Shown one piece after another: positions 9,018-17,870 of a DNA stretch of 63,249 nucleotides. Numbering within the stretch: position 1 is the first letter of the stretch; the number at the start of each line of letters is the position of its first letter. Location of the stretch: the NCBI GenBank assembly GCA_948739805.1, contig CAPYID010000008.1:1-63249 (forward strand), given 5' to 3'. The translations under genes were made by a program, and so were the position numbers. The notes under the pieces are model-generated. The model saw only the letters and a program-made list of their open reading frames with translations, had not been told where the DNA came from and did not search any database. This DNA comes from an uncultured Clostridia bacterium (GTDB lineage: Bacteria > Bacillota > Clostridia > TANB77 > CAG-508).

Positions 9018-10307
9018 TCTTATGACTACTTCCGTCCCTTGTTCCTTCTTACTTTTTATATCTATACTTCCATTGTTTTTGTCTAGTATCTCTTTTGCTA
9101 TTGATAGCCCTAATCCTGTTCCTCCCATTTCTCTTGTCCTTGATTTGTCTACTCTATAAAATCTGTCGAAAATCCTGTTTAGGTCTTCTTCTGGTATTCC
9201 TAACCCATTGTCTATTATTTTTATGTATGCATCATTGTATATGTATCCTACATACATTTTTATTGTTCCCTTTTCTTGAGTGTATTTTATACTGTTTGTT
9301 ATTATGTTTAGTACTACTCTTTCTATTCCGTCTTTGTCTGCATATACTGATGGTATGTTTGCTGTTACAAAACATTCTACATTATGTTTCTTTTTTTGTA
9401 TTTCTATTTGTAATTTTTCTTGACATGCTTTTACTAGCTCTCCTAAGTCAAATTCTACTTTTCTTGTTCTGTCTTCATCATTGTCATATTTTGATAGTGT
9501 TAATAGGTCTGTTACTAGTTTCGCCATTCTTCTTGCTTCTGTCGCTATTACATTTAAGAATTTTTCTTGCGTTTCTTTGTCATATTCTCCTTCTAATAGA
9601 GTGTCTGCATATCCCATTATTGAGGTGATTGGGGTTTTTAGCTCATGTGATACGTCTGCTACGAATTCTTTTCTCATATTGTCTAGTTTTACATGTTCTG
9701 TTATGTCTTGTATTACTACTATTACTCCATTTGGTGTTTCGTCTTCATTTCTTAGTGGTGCAAAGAATATGTATATATAGTTGTCTCCTATTGCTACTCT
9801 TTGTGCAGTTGATGTCCAGTTTTCTAAATATATTACTTTTTCTAGATTTACGTTTATGTTGTATTTTCCAAAGATTTTGTCAAATGTGTCATCTTCTGGC
9901 ATTATCCTTAATAGCCTTGTTGCTGCTGGGTTTGTTAATGAGATTTTTCCGTTCATGTCAAATGCTAATATTCCATCTGTCATATGTAGTAACATTGTTT
10001 CCATTTGCTTTTTTTGCATTGATACTTCTTTTACATTTTCTTCTGCTGCATTTATTAGTTCTTCTGATGGCTCTATTATTTTTTTTGATATTAGTATTCC
10101 TATGAGTATTGATAATACTACATATATTATTGCTATTATTCCTAGTATTATTTCTATTTTTAATATACTTTGTTTTATTGTTTCTATGTTTGCTTCTAGT
10201 GTGATGTTTTCTAGTATTAGTATTGTTGTTATTCCTATTGATAATATTCCTATAAGTCCTGTTATTATTAATACTATTGCTAGTTTTGTTTTTGCATTTT
10301 TTAACAT
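9000..10307 (-). CDS. walK: Sensor histidine kinase, WalK/PhoR type
   Basis: At 435 residues this is the partner of the adjacent response regulator. Two membrane segments (about 9-33 and 49-72) enclose a very short outer loop, so the large WalK-type external sensor domain is lacking. A PAS domain follows (about 100-200, MLLHMTDGILAFDMNGK). The dimerisation/phospho-acceptor helix holds FVADVSHELKTP, whose His is phosphorylated. The ATPase domain has the N box NIITNSIKYT, DNGLGIP and GGTGLGLSI. GGAGG precedes the start, and it begins 64 bases after the regulator's stop, so the two form an operon. WalK systems adjust cell-wall metabolism. PhoR is the main alternative; the WalR-like regulator favours WalK. 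Its 3' end lies in a perfect palindrome. Confidence 0.88.
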   Translation of the reverse strand: MLKNAKTKLAIVLIITGLIGILSIGITTILILENITLEANIETIKQSILKIEIILGIIAIIYVVLSILIGILISKKIIEPSEELINAAEENVKEVSMQKKQMETMLLHMTDGILAFDMNGKISLTNPAATRLLRIMPEDDTFDKIFGKYNINVNLEKVIYLENWTSTAQRVAIGDNYIYIFFAPLRNEDETPNGVIVVIQDITEHVKLDNMRKEFVADVSHELKTPITSIMGYADTLLEGEYDKETQEKFLNVIATEARRMAKLVTDLLTLSKYDNDEDRTRKVEFDLGELVKACQEKLQIEIQKKKHNVECFVTANIPSVYADKDGIERVVLNIITNSIKYTQEKGTIKMYVGYIYNDAYIKIIDNGLGIPEEDLNRIFDRFYRVDKSRTREMGGTGLGLSIAKEILDKNNGSIDIKSKKEQGTEVVIRIPIKK

Positions 10308-10370
10308 GTTTTCCTCCTATAAAATAAAGGGTAGACACACTGTCTCCCTCTTATTCTATTTCAACCATAT

Positions 10371-11111
10371 CTATTGTTCGGGTTTGGCAATGTAGTACCC
10401 TATTCCCCTTTTTGTGACTAATATTTTAGGGTCTGTTGTATCATCTTCAATTTTTTCTCTTATTCTTCTTACTGTAACGTCTACTGTTCTTATATCTCCA
10501 AAGTATTCATATCCCCATACTTTTTCTAGTAGTAGTTCTCTTGATACTACTTGCCCTGGTTGGTTTGCTAAATACCTTAATACTTCAAATTCTCTTACTG
10601 TTAAGTCAACCTTTTTTCCTCTTACTTTTATTTCAAATTTGTCTAAGTCTAGCTGTAAGTCCCCTATTTTTAGTTTTCTATTGTCTTCTTTTACTTCACT
10701 TTCCCCTGTTATTCCTTGAGAAAGCTCATATTTTCTGAGGTTTGCCTTTATTCTTGCTATTAGTTCTCTTACACTAAATGGTTTTGTAACATAGTCGTCT
10801 GCACCAAGTTCAAGTCCTAAAATTTTATCTATCTCTTCTTCTTTGGCTGTTAGCATTATTATTGGTATGTTTAGTGCAGTTCTTACTTTTTTACATACTG
10901 TTAATCCATCCATTTTTGGTAGCATTATGTCTAATAGTATGATATTTGGTTTTTCTTCTAATGCTATATTTACTGCTTCTACTCCATCATTTGCTATTAG
11001 TGTATTATACCCCTCTTTTTTTAAATTATATTCTAATATGTCTACGATTGGCTTTTCATCATCTACTATTAGTACTGTCCTTCTATTTTCACTTACAATA
11101 TCTAATTCCAT
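10371..11111 (-). CDS. walR: Response regulator, WalR (YycF)-like, OmpR/PhoB family
   Basis: A 246-residue transcription factor with an N-terminal receiver (TVLIVDDEKPIVDILEYNL; phospho-Asp in LLDIMLP) and a C-terminal winged helix (REFEVLRYLAN, VWGYEYFGDIRTVDVTVRR). The C-terminus GIGYYIAKPEQ closely resembles the YycF/WalR ending, which supports WalR over PhoB/PhoP. I start at MELDIV rather than 18 bases upstream. AAAGGTG then sits at normal spacing, and the promoter at 11134-11162 would begin transcription near the upstream ATG. In Bacillota, WalR controls autolysins and is usually essential. Confidence 0.9.
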   Translation of the reverse strand: MELDIVSENRRTVLIVDDEKPIVDILEYNLKKEGYNTLIANDGVEAVNIALEEKPNIILLDIMLPKMDGLTVCKKVRTALNIPIIMLTAKEEEIDKILGLELGADDYVTKPFSVRELIARIKANLRKYELSQGITGESEVKEDNRKLKIGDLQLDLDKFEIKVRGKKVDLTVREFEVLRYLANQPGQVVSRELLLEKVWGYEYFGDIRTVDVTVRRIREKIEDDTTDPKILVTKRGIGYYIAKPEQ

Positions 11112-11133
11112 AATTGTCACACCTTTCATATAT

Positions 11134-11162
11134 TTTATATCATAATATTATTTTTTTAACAA
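11134..11162 (-). promoter_or_regulatory. Probable promoter of the walR-walK operon
   Basis: On the minus strand TTGTTA (11162-11157), a 17-base spacer and TATAAA (11139-11134) precede walR by about 23 bases. The predicted transcript starts with a very short leader. Confidence 0.5.
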
Positions 11163-11207
11163 GGGTTTTTTTTATTTTTTAGTAAATAGTTAAGATTGAA
11201 TAATTAT

Positions 11208-13850
11208 CTAAATTTCTTTGTTAGTTCTTCTTTCTATTAATTTCGTTATTTCTATTATTGGTACTATTAAAAATGCTAGTCCAAAGGCTGTTATAAATTC
11301 TATAAATGATATGCTTGTAAATCCAAATAGGTTAACAAAAAATGGTATATATATTATTCCTATTGTGAATATTGTTGTTAATATAAATGCCCCTATTAGC
11401 CACCAGTTTATGCTTTTCATCGTAAATATTGAATTCCTTTGTGAACGCATACATACTGCATGGAACATTTCTATAAAGTTCATTGTTAAAAATGCCATTG
11501 ACATTCCATCTCTTGATTCTGCTAGTCTCCATACTCCATTTTCCATATATTCTCCTATAAAGAATGATAGTACTACTAAAAGTCCCATTATTAGTCCATG
11601 TATTATCATATCCCTTCCTGCACCGTTTGAGAATACACTTTCGTTGGATTTTCTTGGTTTTCTTCTCATTATGTCGCCTTCTGCTTTTTCCATTCCTAGT
11701 GCAAGCCCTGGCGCACTGTCTGTTACCATATTAATCCATAGCAAGTGTGCTGGTGTTAGCATTGTTACCCCTAATACTGATGATGTGAATACTGCTACTA
11801 CTTCTGCCATGTTTGTTGATAGTTGGAATTGTAAGACTTTTCTTACATTGTCATATATTTTTCTCCCTTCTTCTACTGCATTTACTATTGTTGCAAAGTT
11901 GTCGTCTGCTAGTACAACGTCTGATACTCCTTTTGTTACGTCTGTACCTGTTATACCCATACTGATTCCTACGTCTGCCATTTTTATTGATGGTGCATCA
12001 TTTACTCCATCTCCTGTCATTGCTGTTATTAGATTTTGCGATTTTAATGTTTTTACTATTCTTGTTTTATGTTCTGGTTGTACTCTTGCATATACTGAAC
12101 ATGTCTTTACTACTTTTATTAGCTCCTCGTCTGATAATTCTTCGATTTCTGCTCCTGTTATTGCTTCTTTTGCATCTTTTATTATTTTTAGGTCTTTTGC
12201 TATTGCTATTGCTGTGTCTTTGTGGTCTCCAGTAATCATTATTGGTCTTATTCCTGCTTTTCTACATTCTTCTATTGCCCCATATACTTCTTTTCTGCAT
12301 GGGTCTATCATTCCTACAATTCCTATAAATGTCATACCCTTTTCTAGTGTTTCTGATTCATATATTTTCGGTTTTTCTTCGTATTCTGTATATGCTGCTC
12401 CTAATACCCTATACGCTTTGTCTGCAAATTCTTTACTTTTTTTCATTATTTCTTTTTTGTCTTGTTCTGTTAGTTTTTCTACTTTTCCATTTTTTAAGTA
12501 TGTTGTACATCTTTCTAATAAAATTTCACAGGCTCCCTTTGTATATTGTGTGTATTTTCCATTTTCTTCATGTATTGTAGACATCATTTTTCTACTTGAG
12601 TCAAATGGAACTTCCCCAATCCTTGGACTCTTTTCTTCTATTTTTGATTTTAATTGTCCTACTTTTTTGGCATATTCTACTAATGCATTTTCTGTTGGTT
12701 CTCCTTGGGCATGTTCGTCATTTTCTCCAATTTTCGAGTCATTACATAAACACATTGCTTTTGCTAATAGTTCCTCATTGTCTGTATATTTGTCTACTAC
12801 TGTCATTTTATTTTGCGTTAGTGTTCCTGTTTTATCTGAACATATTACTTGTGTACATCCTAGTGCTTCTACTGCTGTAAGTTTTCTTATTAGTGCTTTT
12901 CGTTTTGCCATTGATGTTACACCTATTGATAGTATAATTGTAACAACTGCTGGTAACCCTTCTGGTATTGCTGCTACTGCTAGTGCAATTGCTACTAAGA
13001 ATGTGTCTAGGATTACTTTTCCTGTTAATACTCCTTGTCTTACAATTCCAAATATGAATACAAATACACTTATTGCTAGTACTATTTTTGTTAATACTTT
13101 TGATAGTTCTGTCATTTTCTTTTGAAGTGGTGTCTGTTCATCTATGGCTTGATTTAATGCATCTGCTATTTTCCCTATTTCTGTTTTCATTCCAGTTTCT
13201 ACTACTACTGCTTTTCCTCTCCCATATGCTACTGTACTACCACTATATAGCATATTTCTTCTGTCTCCTAATGATATGTCTTTTTGTCCTTCCTTTAATT
13301 GTAGCATGTCTATTACTTTACTTACTGGTACTGATTCTCCTGTTATTGCTGCTTCTTCTATTTTCATGCTATGACTTTCTAGTATACGACAGTCTGCTGA
13401 GATTGCATCACCTGCCTCTAATATTACTACATCTCCTGGTACTAGTTCTTCGCTTTTTAAGATTTGCATTTTTCCATTTCTTAATACTTTTGATGTTACT
13501 GCTGTCATTTCTTTTAAAGAATCTATTGCTTTTTCTGCTTTACTTTCTTGAAAAATTCCAAGTACAGTGTTTATTGCTACTACAAATAAAATTATGAAAA
13601 CATCTGTGAATGATTCGTTTTGTATTATTGCTGTAAATGCTGATATTCCCGCTGCTACTAGTAACATTATTATCATTGGGTCTAATATTGATTTTAGTAT
13701 TTTTTTATAGATTGGCTCTTTGGGCGGTTCTACTAGTTTGTTTGCTCCATATTTTTCTTTTCTTTTTTTGGCCTCTTCCTCTGTTAATCCTCCGTCTGTT
13801 GCATTTAAATCTTTAAGTACTTTTCCTTTTTCTTCTAAATAGTATTTCAT
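11208..13850 (-). CDS. Calcium-type P-type ATPase
   Basis: An 880-residue P-type (P2) ATPase, the normal length for bacterial Ca2+ pumps such as LMCA1. Visible motifs are the actuator AAITGES, the phosphorylation loop CSDKTGTLTQNK (about residue 335), the M4 ion-site AAIPEGLPAVV typical of calcium pumps, the hinge MTGDGVNDAPSIKMADVG, and M6 WINMVTDSAPGLALG. The C-terminal cation-ATPase domain is present. It should use ATP to move Ca2+ (or Mn2+) out of the cytoplasm. It is followed, in the same direction, by walRK with its own promoter. A 137-bp structured repeat is immediately upstream, which might be regulatory. Confidence 0.93.
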   Translation of the reverse strand: MKYYLEEKGKVLKDLNATDGGLTEEEAKKRKEKYGANKLVEPPKEPIYKKILKSILDPMIIMLLVAAGISAFTAIIQNESFTDVFIILFVVAINTVLGIFQESKAEKAIDSLKEMTAVTSKVLRNGKMQILKSEELVPGDVVILEAGDAISADCRILESHSMKIEEAAITGESVPVSKVIDMLQLKEGQKDISLGDRRNMLYSGSTVAYGRGKAVVVETGMKTEIGKIADALNQAIDEQTPLQKKMTELSKVLTKIVLAISVFVFIFGIVRQGVLTGKVILDTFLVAIALAVAAIPEGLPAVVTIILSIGVTSMAKRKALIRKLTAVEALGCTQVICSDKTGTLTQNKMTVVDKYTDNEELLAKAMCLCNDSKIGENDEHAQGEPTENALVEYAKKVGQLKSKIEEKSPRIGEVPFDSSRKMMSTIHEENGKYTQYTKGACEILLERCTTYLKNGKVEKLTEQDKKEIMKKSKEFADKAYRVLGAAYTEYEEKPKIYESETLEKGMTFIGIVGMIDPCRKEVYGAIEECRKAGIRPIMITGDHKDTAIAIAKDLKIIKDAKEAITGAEIEELSDEELIKVVKTCSVYARVQPEHKTRIVKTLKSQNLITAMTGDGVNDAPSIKMADVGISMGITGTDVTKGVSDVVLADDNFATIVNAVEEGRKIYDNVRKVLQFQLSTNMAEVVAVFTSSVLGVTMLTPAHLLWINMVTDSAPGLALGMEKAEGDIMRRKPRKSNESVFSNGAGRDMIIHGLIMGLLVVLSFFIGEYMENGVWRLAESRDGMSMAFLTMNFIEMFHAVCMRSQRNSIFTMKSINWWLIGAFILTTIFTIGIIYIPFFVNLFGFTSISFIEFITAFGLAFLIVPIIEITKLIERRTNKEI

Positions 13851-13915
13851 ATTTTCCTTCCTTTCCTTTTATATTATTTTTGCTTGCAGACTAAATTATT
13901 CCTTTTTTTTTTTTT

Positions 13916-14052
13916 TATAATAGGAAAGTTATACTTTCCTATTATATAAATGCTATAATCGCTAGCCCTCCCTGATTTTCTCCTTACAGTCGAAAACTTT
14001 GGTAGGGCAAGAACAAATTAAAGAAAAATCTTTGATTTTTCTTATTTGTTCT
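13916..14052 (-). repeat. 137-bp structured repeat, copy 1
   Basis: It is nearly identical to 15723-15858. On the minus strand it runs: a 43-base imperfect hairpin with arms AGAACAAAT...ATTTGTTCT; GCCCTACC pairing with the GGGAGGGC side around an inner TTTTC...GAAAA stem; GCTAGCGATTATAGC; and a near-perfect palindrome TATAATAGGAAAGT/ACTTTCCTATTATA. Both copies lie just upstream of a minus-strand gene (here the P-ATPase, 66 bases away). It could be a MITE-like repeat or a structured leader. Confidence 0.75.
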
Positions 14053-14064
14053 TTAATATTAGAC

Positions 14065-14100
14065 AAAAAGACTTATCTGCAAGAAAGTGCAGATAAGTCT
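14065..14100 (-). terminator. Terminator downstream of the hemolysin III-type gene
   Basis: AGACTTATCTGC and GCAGATAAGTCT form a 12-bp perfect stem around an 8-base loop. On the minus strand it is followed by TTTTTGTC. It is about 215 bases after the hemolysin III stop. Confidence 0.75.
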
Positions 14101-14316
14101 CATTATTTCAAATAAAGCCAAATAGTTACCTATCAGTGTTGTTGACTTTATTACATATATTTATATGTTAATTACTCCCTTATCTTTTGATATTATATAC
14201 TATTGATTTTATTTTTGCAATGCTTTTTTGTAAATTTGCAGGGTAATTTAATCATATTACAGAAATATTACAAAGACCAAGAGCAGTATTTAGAAATATT
14301 TGTGTCCCAATCTCCA

Positions 14317-14991
14317 TTAAACAACATACAATAATATACATAAAAAATGTAATAAACTTCCTATACAGATACATATATGAAATACTGAGTGTATGTATTT
14401 ATGTTTTTTTCCTATCCCATATAGTGCTGCTCCTATCGTGTATATTATTCCTCCTGATATTAATAGGCTAAATCCACCTATTCCTAATAGTTCTGGTAAT
14501 AAATTTCCTTTTACTATTATACACCATCCCATTGCTATATAACATATCATTGAAAATCTCTTGTATTTTTTTAGATCTATTGAGTTTAATACTATTCCTA
14601 ATATTGCCATACCCCATATTATTCCAAATATTGTCCATCCTGTTGCTGTATCATATTGTCTTAGTGTACATAGTGCAAATGGTGTATATGAGCCTGCTAT
14701 TAATAAAAATATTGAACAGTGGTCTAATATTTGAAATACCTTTTTTGCCCCTAGTTTTGGACTTAGCCCATGATATATACTTGACATTGTATATAATATT
14801 ATCATTGTACTTCCGAATATTGCACTACTTACAATTCCATATATATTTGAATGTTTTGCTGCCATTACAACACAGAGTACAATGGCTACTATGCCCATGA
14901 CTCCTCCTACTATATGTGTAGTCATGTTGAAAATTTCTTCTCCTTTTGTATATTTTGGCAATACTCTATCTGTTAATTTTATTCTTTGCAT
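14317..14991 (-). CDS. Hemolysin III family (PAQR/YqfA-type) membrane protein
   Basis: A 224-residue protein with about seven hydrophobic segments, the size and layout of the HlyIII/PAQR family. Family metal-site motifs are present: SSIYHGLS, DHCSIFLLIAGSYTPF and, near the C-terminus, HSVFHICICIGSLLHF, whose histidines and aspartate would bind zinc. The bacterial members' role is unsettled; hemolytic activity was reported for a Bacillus cereus protein, but a housekeeping membrane hydrolase or lipid role is equally possible. GGAGG precedes the start. It lies between two copies of the 137-bp repeat. Confidence 0.88.
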   Translation of the reverse strand: MQRIKLTDRVLPKYTKGEEIFNMTTHIVGGVMGIVAIVLCVVMAAKHSNIYGIVSSAIFGSTMIILYTMSSIYHGLSPKLGAKKVFQILDHCSIFLLIAGSYTPFALCTLRQYDTATGWTIFGIIWGMAILGIVLNSIDLKKYKRFSMICYIAMGWCIIVKGNLLPELLGIGGFSLLISGGIIYTIGAALYGIGKKHKYIHSVFHICICIGSLLHFLCILLYVV

Positions 14992-15095
14992 TTTTTCCTC
15001 CTTTTATGTCTTTTTTTGTCACTTTTTGTTTTCAGTATTCTGTCATCTGGTATTTAATACTATATCATATGTTGATTTGTGTGTCAATGTTCGTT

Positions 15096-15680
15096 TTAAA
15101 TATTTTCCTCTACTAATATTTCTAGTTTTCCAAAGCATTTCCCACATCTGTATTTATTTATCAAATCTCTTCTCAGTTTCTGCCTATAATATGTTTGTCC
15201 ACATTTTGTGCATATTATCTTATATTTGTATTTCTGCATTTCTGTATATTCTATATTACTTTTTTTATAGTCTTCTTTTTTGTCTCCAACTCTTGTTATT
15301 TCATATCCTAGCTTTTGATTTATATAGTTTGCCTTTTTCTTAAACTCTTCACCATGATTATTGCAGTATGGTAGACAGTGAATTATTTCATGCATTATTG
15401 TATTTTTTATTATGTTTTCCTCTAATCCCATTACCCATTTACTTATTTCTATTGTGTGTTTTTTGAATTTTCCATATTTTATGTATCTTCTGTTTCTTAT
15501 TGTTTCATAGTATTTCGTGCTTTTGTCTGGTTCTTCTTGTTTACAACACCCATATCTTTTATTGTTTCTTTTTGCTATTTTTATTTGTATTGTTCCTATT
15601 TCTGGATTTATTATGCTTATTCCAATTTTGCTTAGTTCTTCTATACATTCTTTATACAAACATATTAATTTTTCTTCCAT
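15096..15680 (-). CDS. SprT-like zinc metalloprotein
   Basis: At 194 residues it carries the gluzincin motif HEIIHCLPYCNNHGEEF (HExxH plus a downstream His) and a C-terminal zinc ribbon with CTKCG and CGKCFG. This combination is that of SprT-like domain proteins, related to the DNA-protein crosslink protease Spartan. In bacteria the substrates are unknown. GGAAGGAAC precedes the start. The second copy of the 137-bp repeat lies 42 bases upstream, the same arrangement as at the P-ATPase gene. Confidence 0.82.
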   Translation of the reverse strand: MEEKLICLYKECIEELSKIGISIINPEIGTIQIKIAKRNNKRYGCCKQEEPDKSTKYYETIRNRRYIKYGKFKKHTIEISKWVMGLEENIIKNTIMHEIIHCLPYCNNHGEEFKKKANYINQKLGYEITRVGDKKEDYKKSNIEYTEMQKYKYKIICTKCGQTYYRQKLRRDLINKYRCGKCFGKLEILVEENI

Positions 15681-15722
15681 TCTAATTGTTGTTCCTTCCT
15701 TTTCGTAGTTTTATTTTTTTTA

Positions 15723-15858
15723 TATAATAGGAAAGTTATACTTTCCTATTATATAAAAGCTATAATCGCTAGCCCCCCAGATTTTCTCCTTACAGTCGAA
15801 AACTTTGGTAGGGCAAGAACAAATTAAAGAAAAATCTTTGATTTTTCTTATTTGTTCT
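15723..15858 (-). repeat. 137-bp structured repeat, copy 2
   Basis: It differs from copy 1 by only a few bases (for example TATAAAAGC for TATAAATGC, and CCCCCCAGA for CCCTCCCTGA). All four stems are preserved. It begins 42 bases upstream of the SprT-like gene start. Confidence 0.75.
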
Positions 15859-15934
15859 ATAATAATCTAATTTTATTATATACCACAAAATTAAATATTT
15901 CTCAACAAAATTTTTAACAAGCCTTTGTTAGAAC

Positions 15935-15959
15935 GGGCGATTGCTAATCGCCCCTACAT
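15935..15959 (-). repeat. Short palindromic element, CGCCCCTACAT type
   Basis: GGGCGATT-GCT-AATCGCCC followed by CTACAT on the plus strand. It is the same sequence, apart from one loop base, as the copies at 23675-23699 (inside the RCC1 gene) and 35742-35766. Confidence 0.8.
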
Positions 15960-16050
15960 TCCTCTACAATTTTAAATTCACCTAAAAATTTATAATACAC
16001 ACAAATCTCAATTTGTGTTTGTAGGGAGGATTTATATTTTTGTCTTATAA

Positions 16051-16160
16051 AACCCTCCGTCAGCCTTCGGCTACCACCTCCCTTAGGAAGGGAGGCAAGA
16101 TGTTCTCTACGGCCCTTGGCTCCCTTATTTAAGGGAGCTGTCACGCAGTGACTGAGGGTT
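16051..16160. mobile_element. Small inverted-repeat element (MITE/REP-like)
   Basis: Termini AACCCTCCGTCA and TGACTGAGGGTT are near-perfect inverted repeats. Inside are two GGGAG-centred hairpins, CCTCCCTTAGGAAGGGAGG and GGCTCCCTTATTTAAGGGAGC. From memory, similar sequences are common in gut Clostridia genomes. No transposase is encoded, so it would need help to move. A decayed relative is at 5629-5679. Confidence 0.7.
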
Positions 16161-16245
16161 CTTATACAAACACCAATTTTTATGTTAGGATAGCTGTAAA
16201 TTGTGACATGTCGAATTTTTTAATACAAAAATTTTACTATTAGTA

Positions 16246-16274
16246 TTGACATTTAATAAAAAAGGACGTATAAT
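16246..16274 (+). promoter_or_regulatory. Promoter of tRNA-fMet
   Basis: TTGACA (16246-16251), a 17-base spacer and TATAAT (16269-16274), ending 17 bases before the mature tRNA 5' end. Confidence 0.85.
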
Positions 16275-16291
16275 AAAATAGTTGTTTACAT

Positions 16292-16367
16292 CGCGAGATG
16301 GAGCAGTTGGCAGCTCGCAGGGCTCATAACCCTGAGGTCGTAGGTTCGAGTCCTACTCTCGCAACCA
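16292..16367 (+). tRNA. Initiator tRNA-fMet (CAT)
   Basis: A complete cloverleaf with CAT in the anticodon loop CTCATAA and an encoded CCA end. Two initiator features are visible: the acceptor stem starts with a C1-A72 mismatch, and the anticodon stem has three consecutive G-C pairs (GGG/CCC). Both mark the formylated initiator rather than elongator Met. It has its own promoter and terminator, so it is a single-gene unit. Confidence 0.96.
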
Positions 16368-16383
16368 ACGATTAAATCGTTCT

Positions 16384-16420
16384 AAATAGCTTGTATCATT
16401 CGATACAGGCTATTTTCTTG
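16384..16420 (+). terminator. Terminator of tRNA-fMet
   Basis: AATAGCTTGTATC-ATTC-GATACAGGCTATT forms a long stem followed by TTCTT. It begins about 17 bases after the tRNA. Confidence 0.75.
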
Positions 16421-16430
16421 CTTATAACGA

Positions 16431-16618
16431 ATTGGATCTATGGCAAGTTTTTAGACACTTTTTTTGAGAATTTTTTTATATTTTTGTTAGAGTCTTGTTA
16501 TACTAACATATTTTTTGATTTTCTAGTTCATATGGTATTTTATAACCTATAGATGAATGTATTCTTCTACGATTATACCAACTTTCTATAAATTCAAATA
16601 TTGTCCTAATATTCCGTT
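16431..16618 (-). mobile_element. IS3-family insertion sequence remnant (transposase C-terminus)
   Basis: The minus strand encodes the last 37 or so residues of an IS3-family OrfB transposase, including ESWYNRRRIHSSIGYK, the hallmark end of the DDE integrase domain, up to a TAG at 16503-16505. An in-frame stop (TAA) just upstream marks truncation, so most of the element is gone. Downstream, TTTTTAGACACTT and the run toward TGGATCTA look like an IS3-type terminal repeat. It is dead, and lies directly beyond the tRNA-fMet terminator and next to a recombinase remnant. Confidence 0.7.
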
Positions 16619-16635
16619 ATGACTATTTTTTTAAT

Positions 16636-17726
16636 TTAGCCAACATTTTGTAATTTATTATTCTCATTTCCCATATTTAAAATATTGAATTTATAATATA
16701 TAGTTATTTCTTTATTTTCTGATATTTCTATCTTATCTATTAAAGATACAAGCATTGTTCTTGTTATTTCTTTCATATCAACGAAATCATTAACAAATTT
16801 ATTAATGTCTATTGAACTATCTTCCTTTTCTTCTAATTCTTGTAACTGCTTTATTCTTTCTTCTGCTTGTTTTCTACTTTCTATCTGTTTTGAATATAGT
16901 CTTGTAAAATCTTCATCTTCAAATAAGCCATTGTATTTATCTTCATACAACTTGTCTATTCTCTTGTTTATATCTTTAACTTTCTTTTCTAAAATAAGAA
17001 TTTCATTTTTGACATTAAACTTATCTTTGATTATCTTGTCTTTTGATGTATTTGCTATTTTAGTGTATTTTTCTTCATTTAAAAATTCTTTACATCTTTT
17101 CTTTATTTGCTCAATTACAAGGTCTGTTACTTTTTCTAAATTGTTACTATGTGGTGTGCATAATCCTAAATGTGTATTTATTGCATAGGTATTGCACCTT
17201 AAATAAAATGTTGTTTTGTTTGGGTGTTTTTGTGGTACTATGCTTAGCTTTTTTCCACATTCTTTGCAATATACCAAGCCTTTTAGCAACCAATCATAAG
17301 ACTTTGTTCTTACCCCTGTTCTGCTTTTTATCATATCTTGTACTACATTAAAAGTTTCTTCATCAATTATTGGTGTGTGCATACCTTTTACAATTATTCT
17401 ATCTTCTTTTGGCATTATCATTGTTTTTTTGCTTTTATAGTTTATTTTTTTCGTGTTTCCATTTGATACCCAACCTAAATAAGTTACATTTTGTAATATT
17501 CTTTTTACTGTGTTTCTATTCCAACCTCGCTTTATTCCATCTTTTCTTGTATGTTGTTATCTTTACAAAAGTTTCTTAAAAATAGTTTTTGTGTACTTAT
17601 ACTTCCACTTTCCTGTTCATCTTCATTTGTTACTATTACTTATCCATTACCGACTTCAATATTTTCATTGGATAATCTTTCATATAATCCTGCAATATAT
17701 TTTTCAGGATTTGCTATTGTTATCAT
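16636..17726 (-). pseudogene. Large serine recombinase, internally deleted remnant
   Basis: The C-terminal portion is long and clean: the recombinase domain (GWNRNTVKRILQNVTYLGW), a zinc beta-ribbon with CKECGKKL and later cysteines, and a coiled coil (about residues 120-215 of that part). These belong to large serine recombinases of phages, transposons and SCC-like elements. The N-terminus starts at an ATG after AGAGAGG and reads IAGLYERLSNENIEVGNG, an altered form of the catalytic-domain opening, then hits TAA. Most of the catalytic domain is missing: the sequence jumps from KDNNIQEKM almost straight to the recombinase domain with a frame change. It cannot be active. It is probably the footprint of a lost integrative element near tRNA-fMet. 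Confidence 0.82.
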
Positions 17727-17870
17727 TTAAACCTCTCTTTCTAATAACAATAGGTTTCCTCCTATCCAATTTACAACTGAATTATATAATTTTTACAAAA
17801 ATATTTCAATTCATATTTAAAAATTTAAGCTAGTTTATATATGCAAAATATATACAAACTAGCCTTTTTA

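Larger units (their letters stand above)
13851..14316. other. Intergenic region between the P-ATPase and the hemolysin III gene
   Basis: No gene is seen. It holds one copy of the 137-bp structured repeat (13916-14052) and a strong terminator (14065-14100). A long poly-T/poly-A tract (about 13902-13916) separates the repeat from the ATPase leader. Confidence 0.7.
15681..16291. other. Intergenic repeat-rich region before tRNA-fMet
   Basis: I see no gene. In order it holds copy 2 of the 137-bp repeat, a GGGCGATT...AATCGCCC palindromic element, an inverted-repeat element of about 110 bp (16051-16160) and the tRNA promoter. An apparent 66-codon ORF at 15944-16144 is only the translation of the repeat. 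Confidence 0.7.

Noticed and set aside
11218..13125. Long plus-strand ORF (635 codons) opposite the P-type ATPase
   Set aside because: It is antisense to a gene with all P-ATPase motifs. Long plus-strand frames throughout the window are Leu/Phe/Ser-rich by-products of the purine-rich coding strand.
13916..14052. yybP-ykoY (manganese) riboswitch or T-box upstream of the P-ATPase
   Set aside because: The position is attractive, but the conserved motifs of those RNAs are not there and a near-identical copy stands before an unrelated gene.
15944..16144. 66-codon minus-strand ORF before tRNA-fMet
   Set aside because: It is the translation of an inverted-repeat element and a palindrome. It has no ribosome site and no family.
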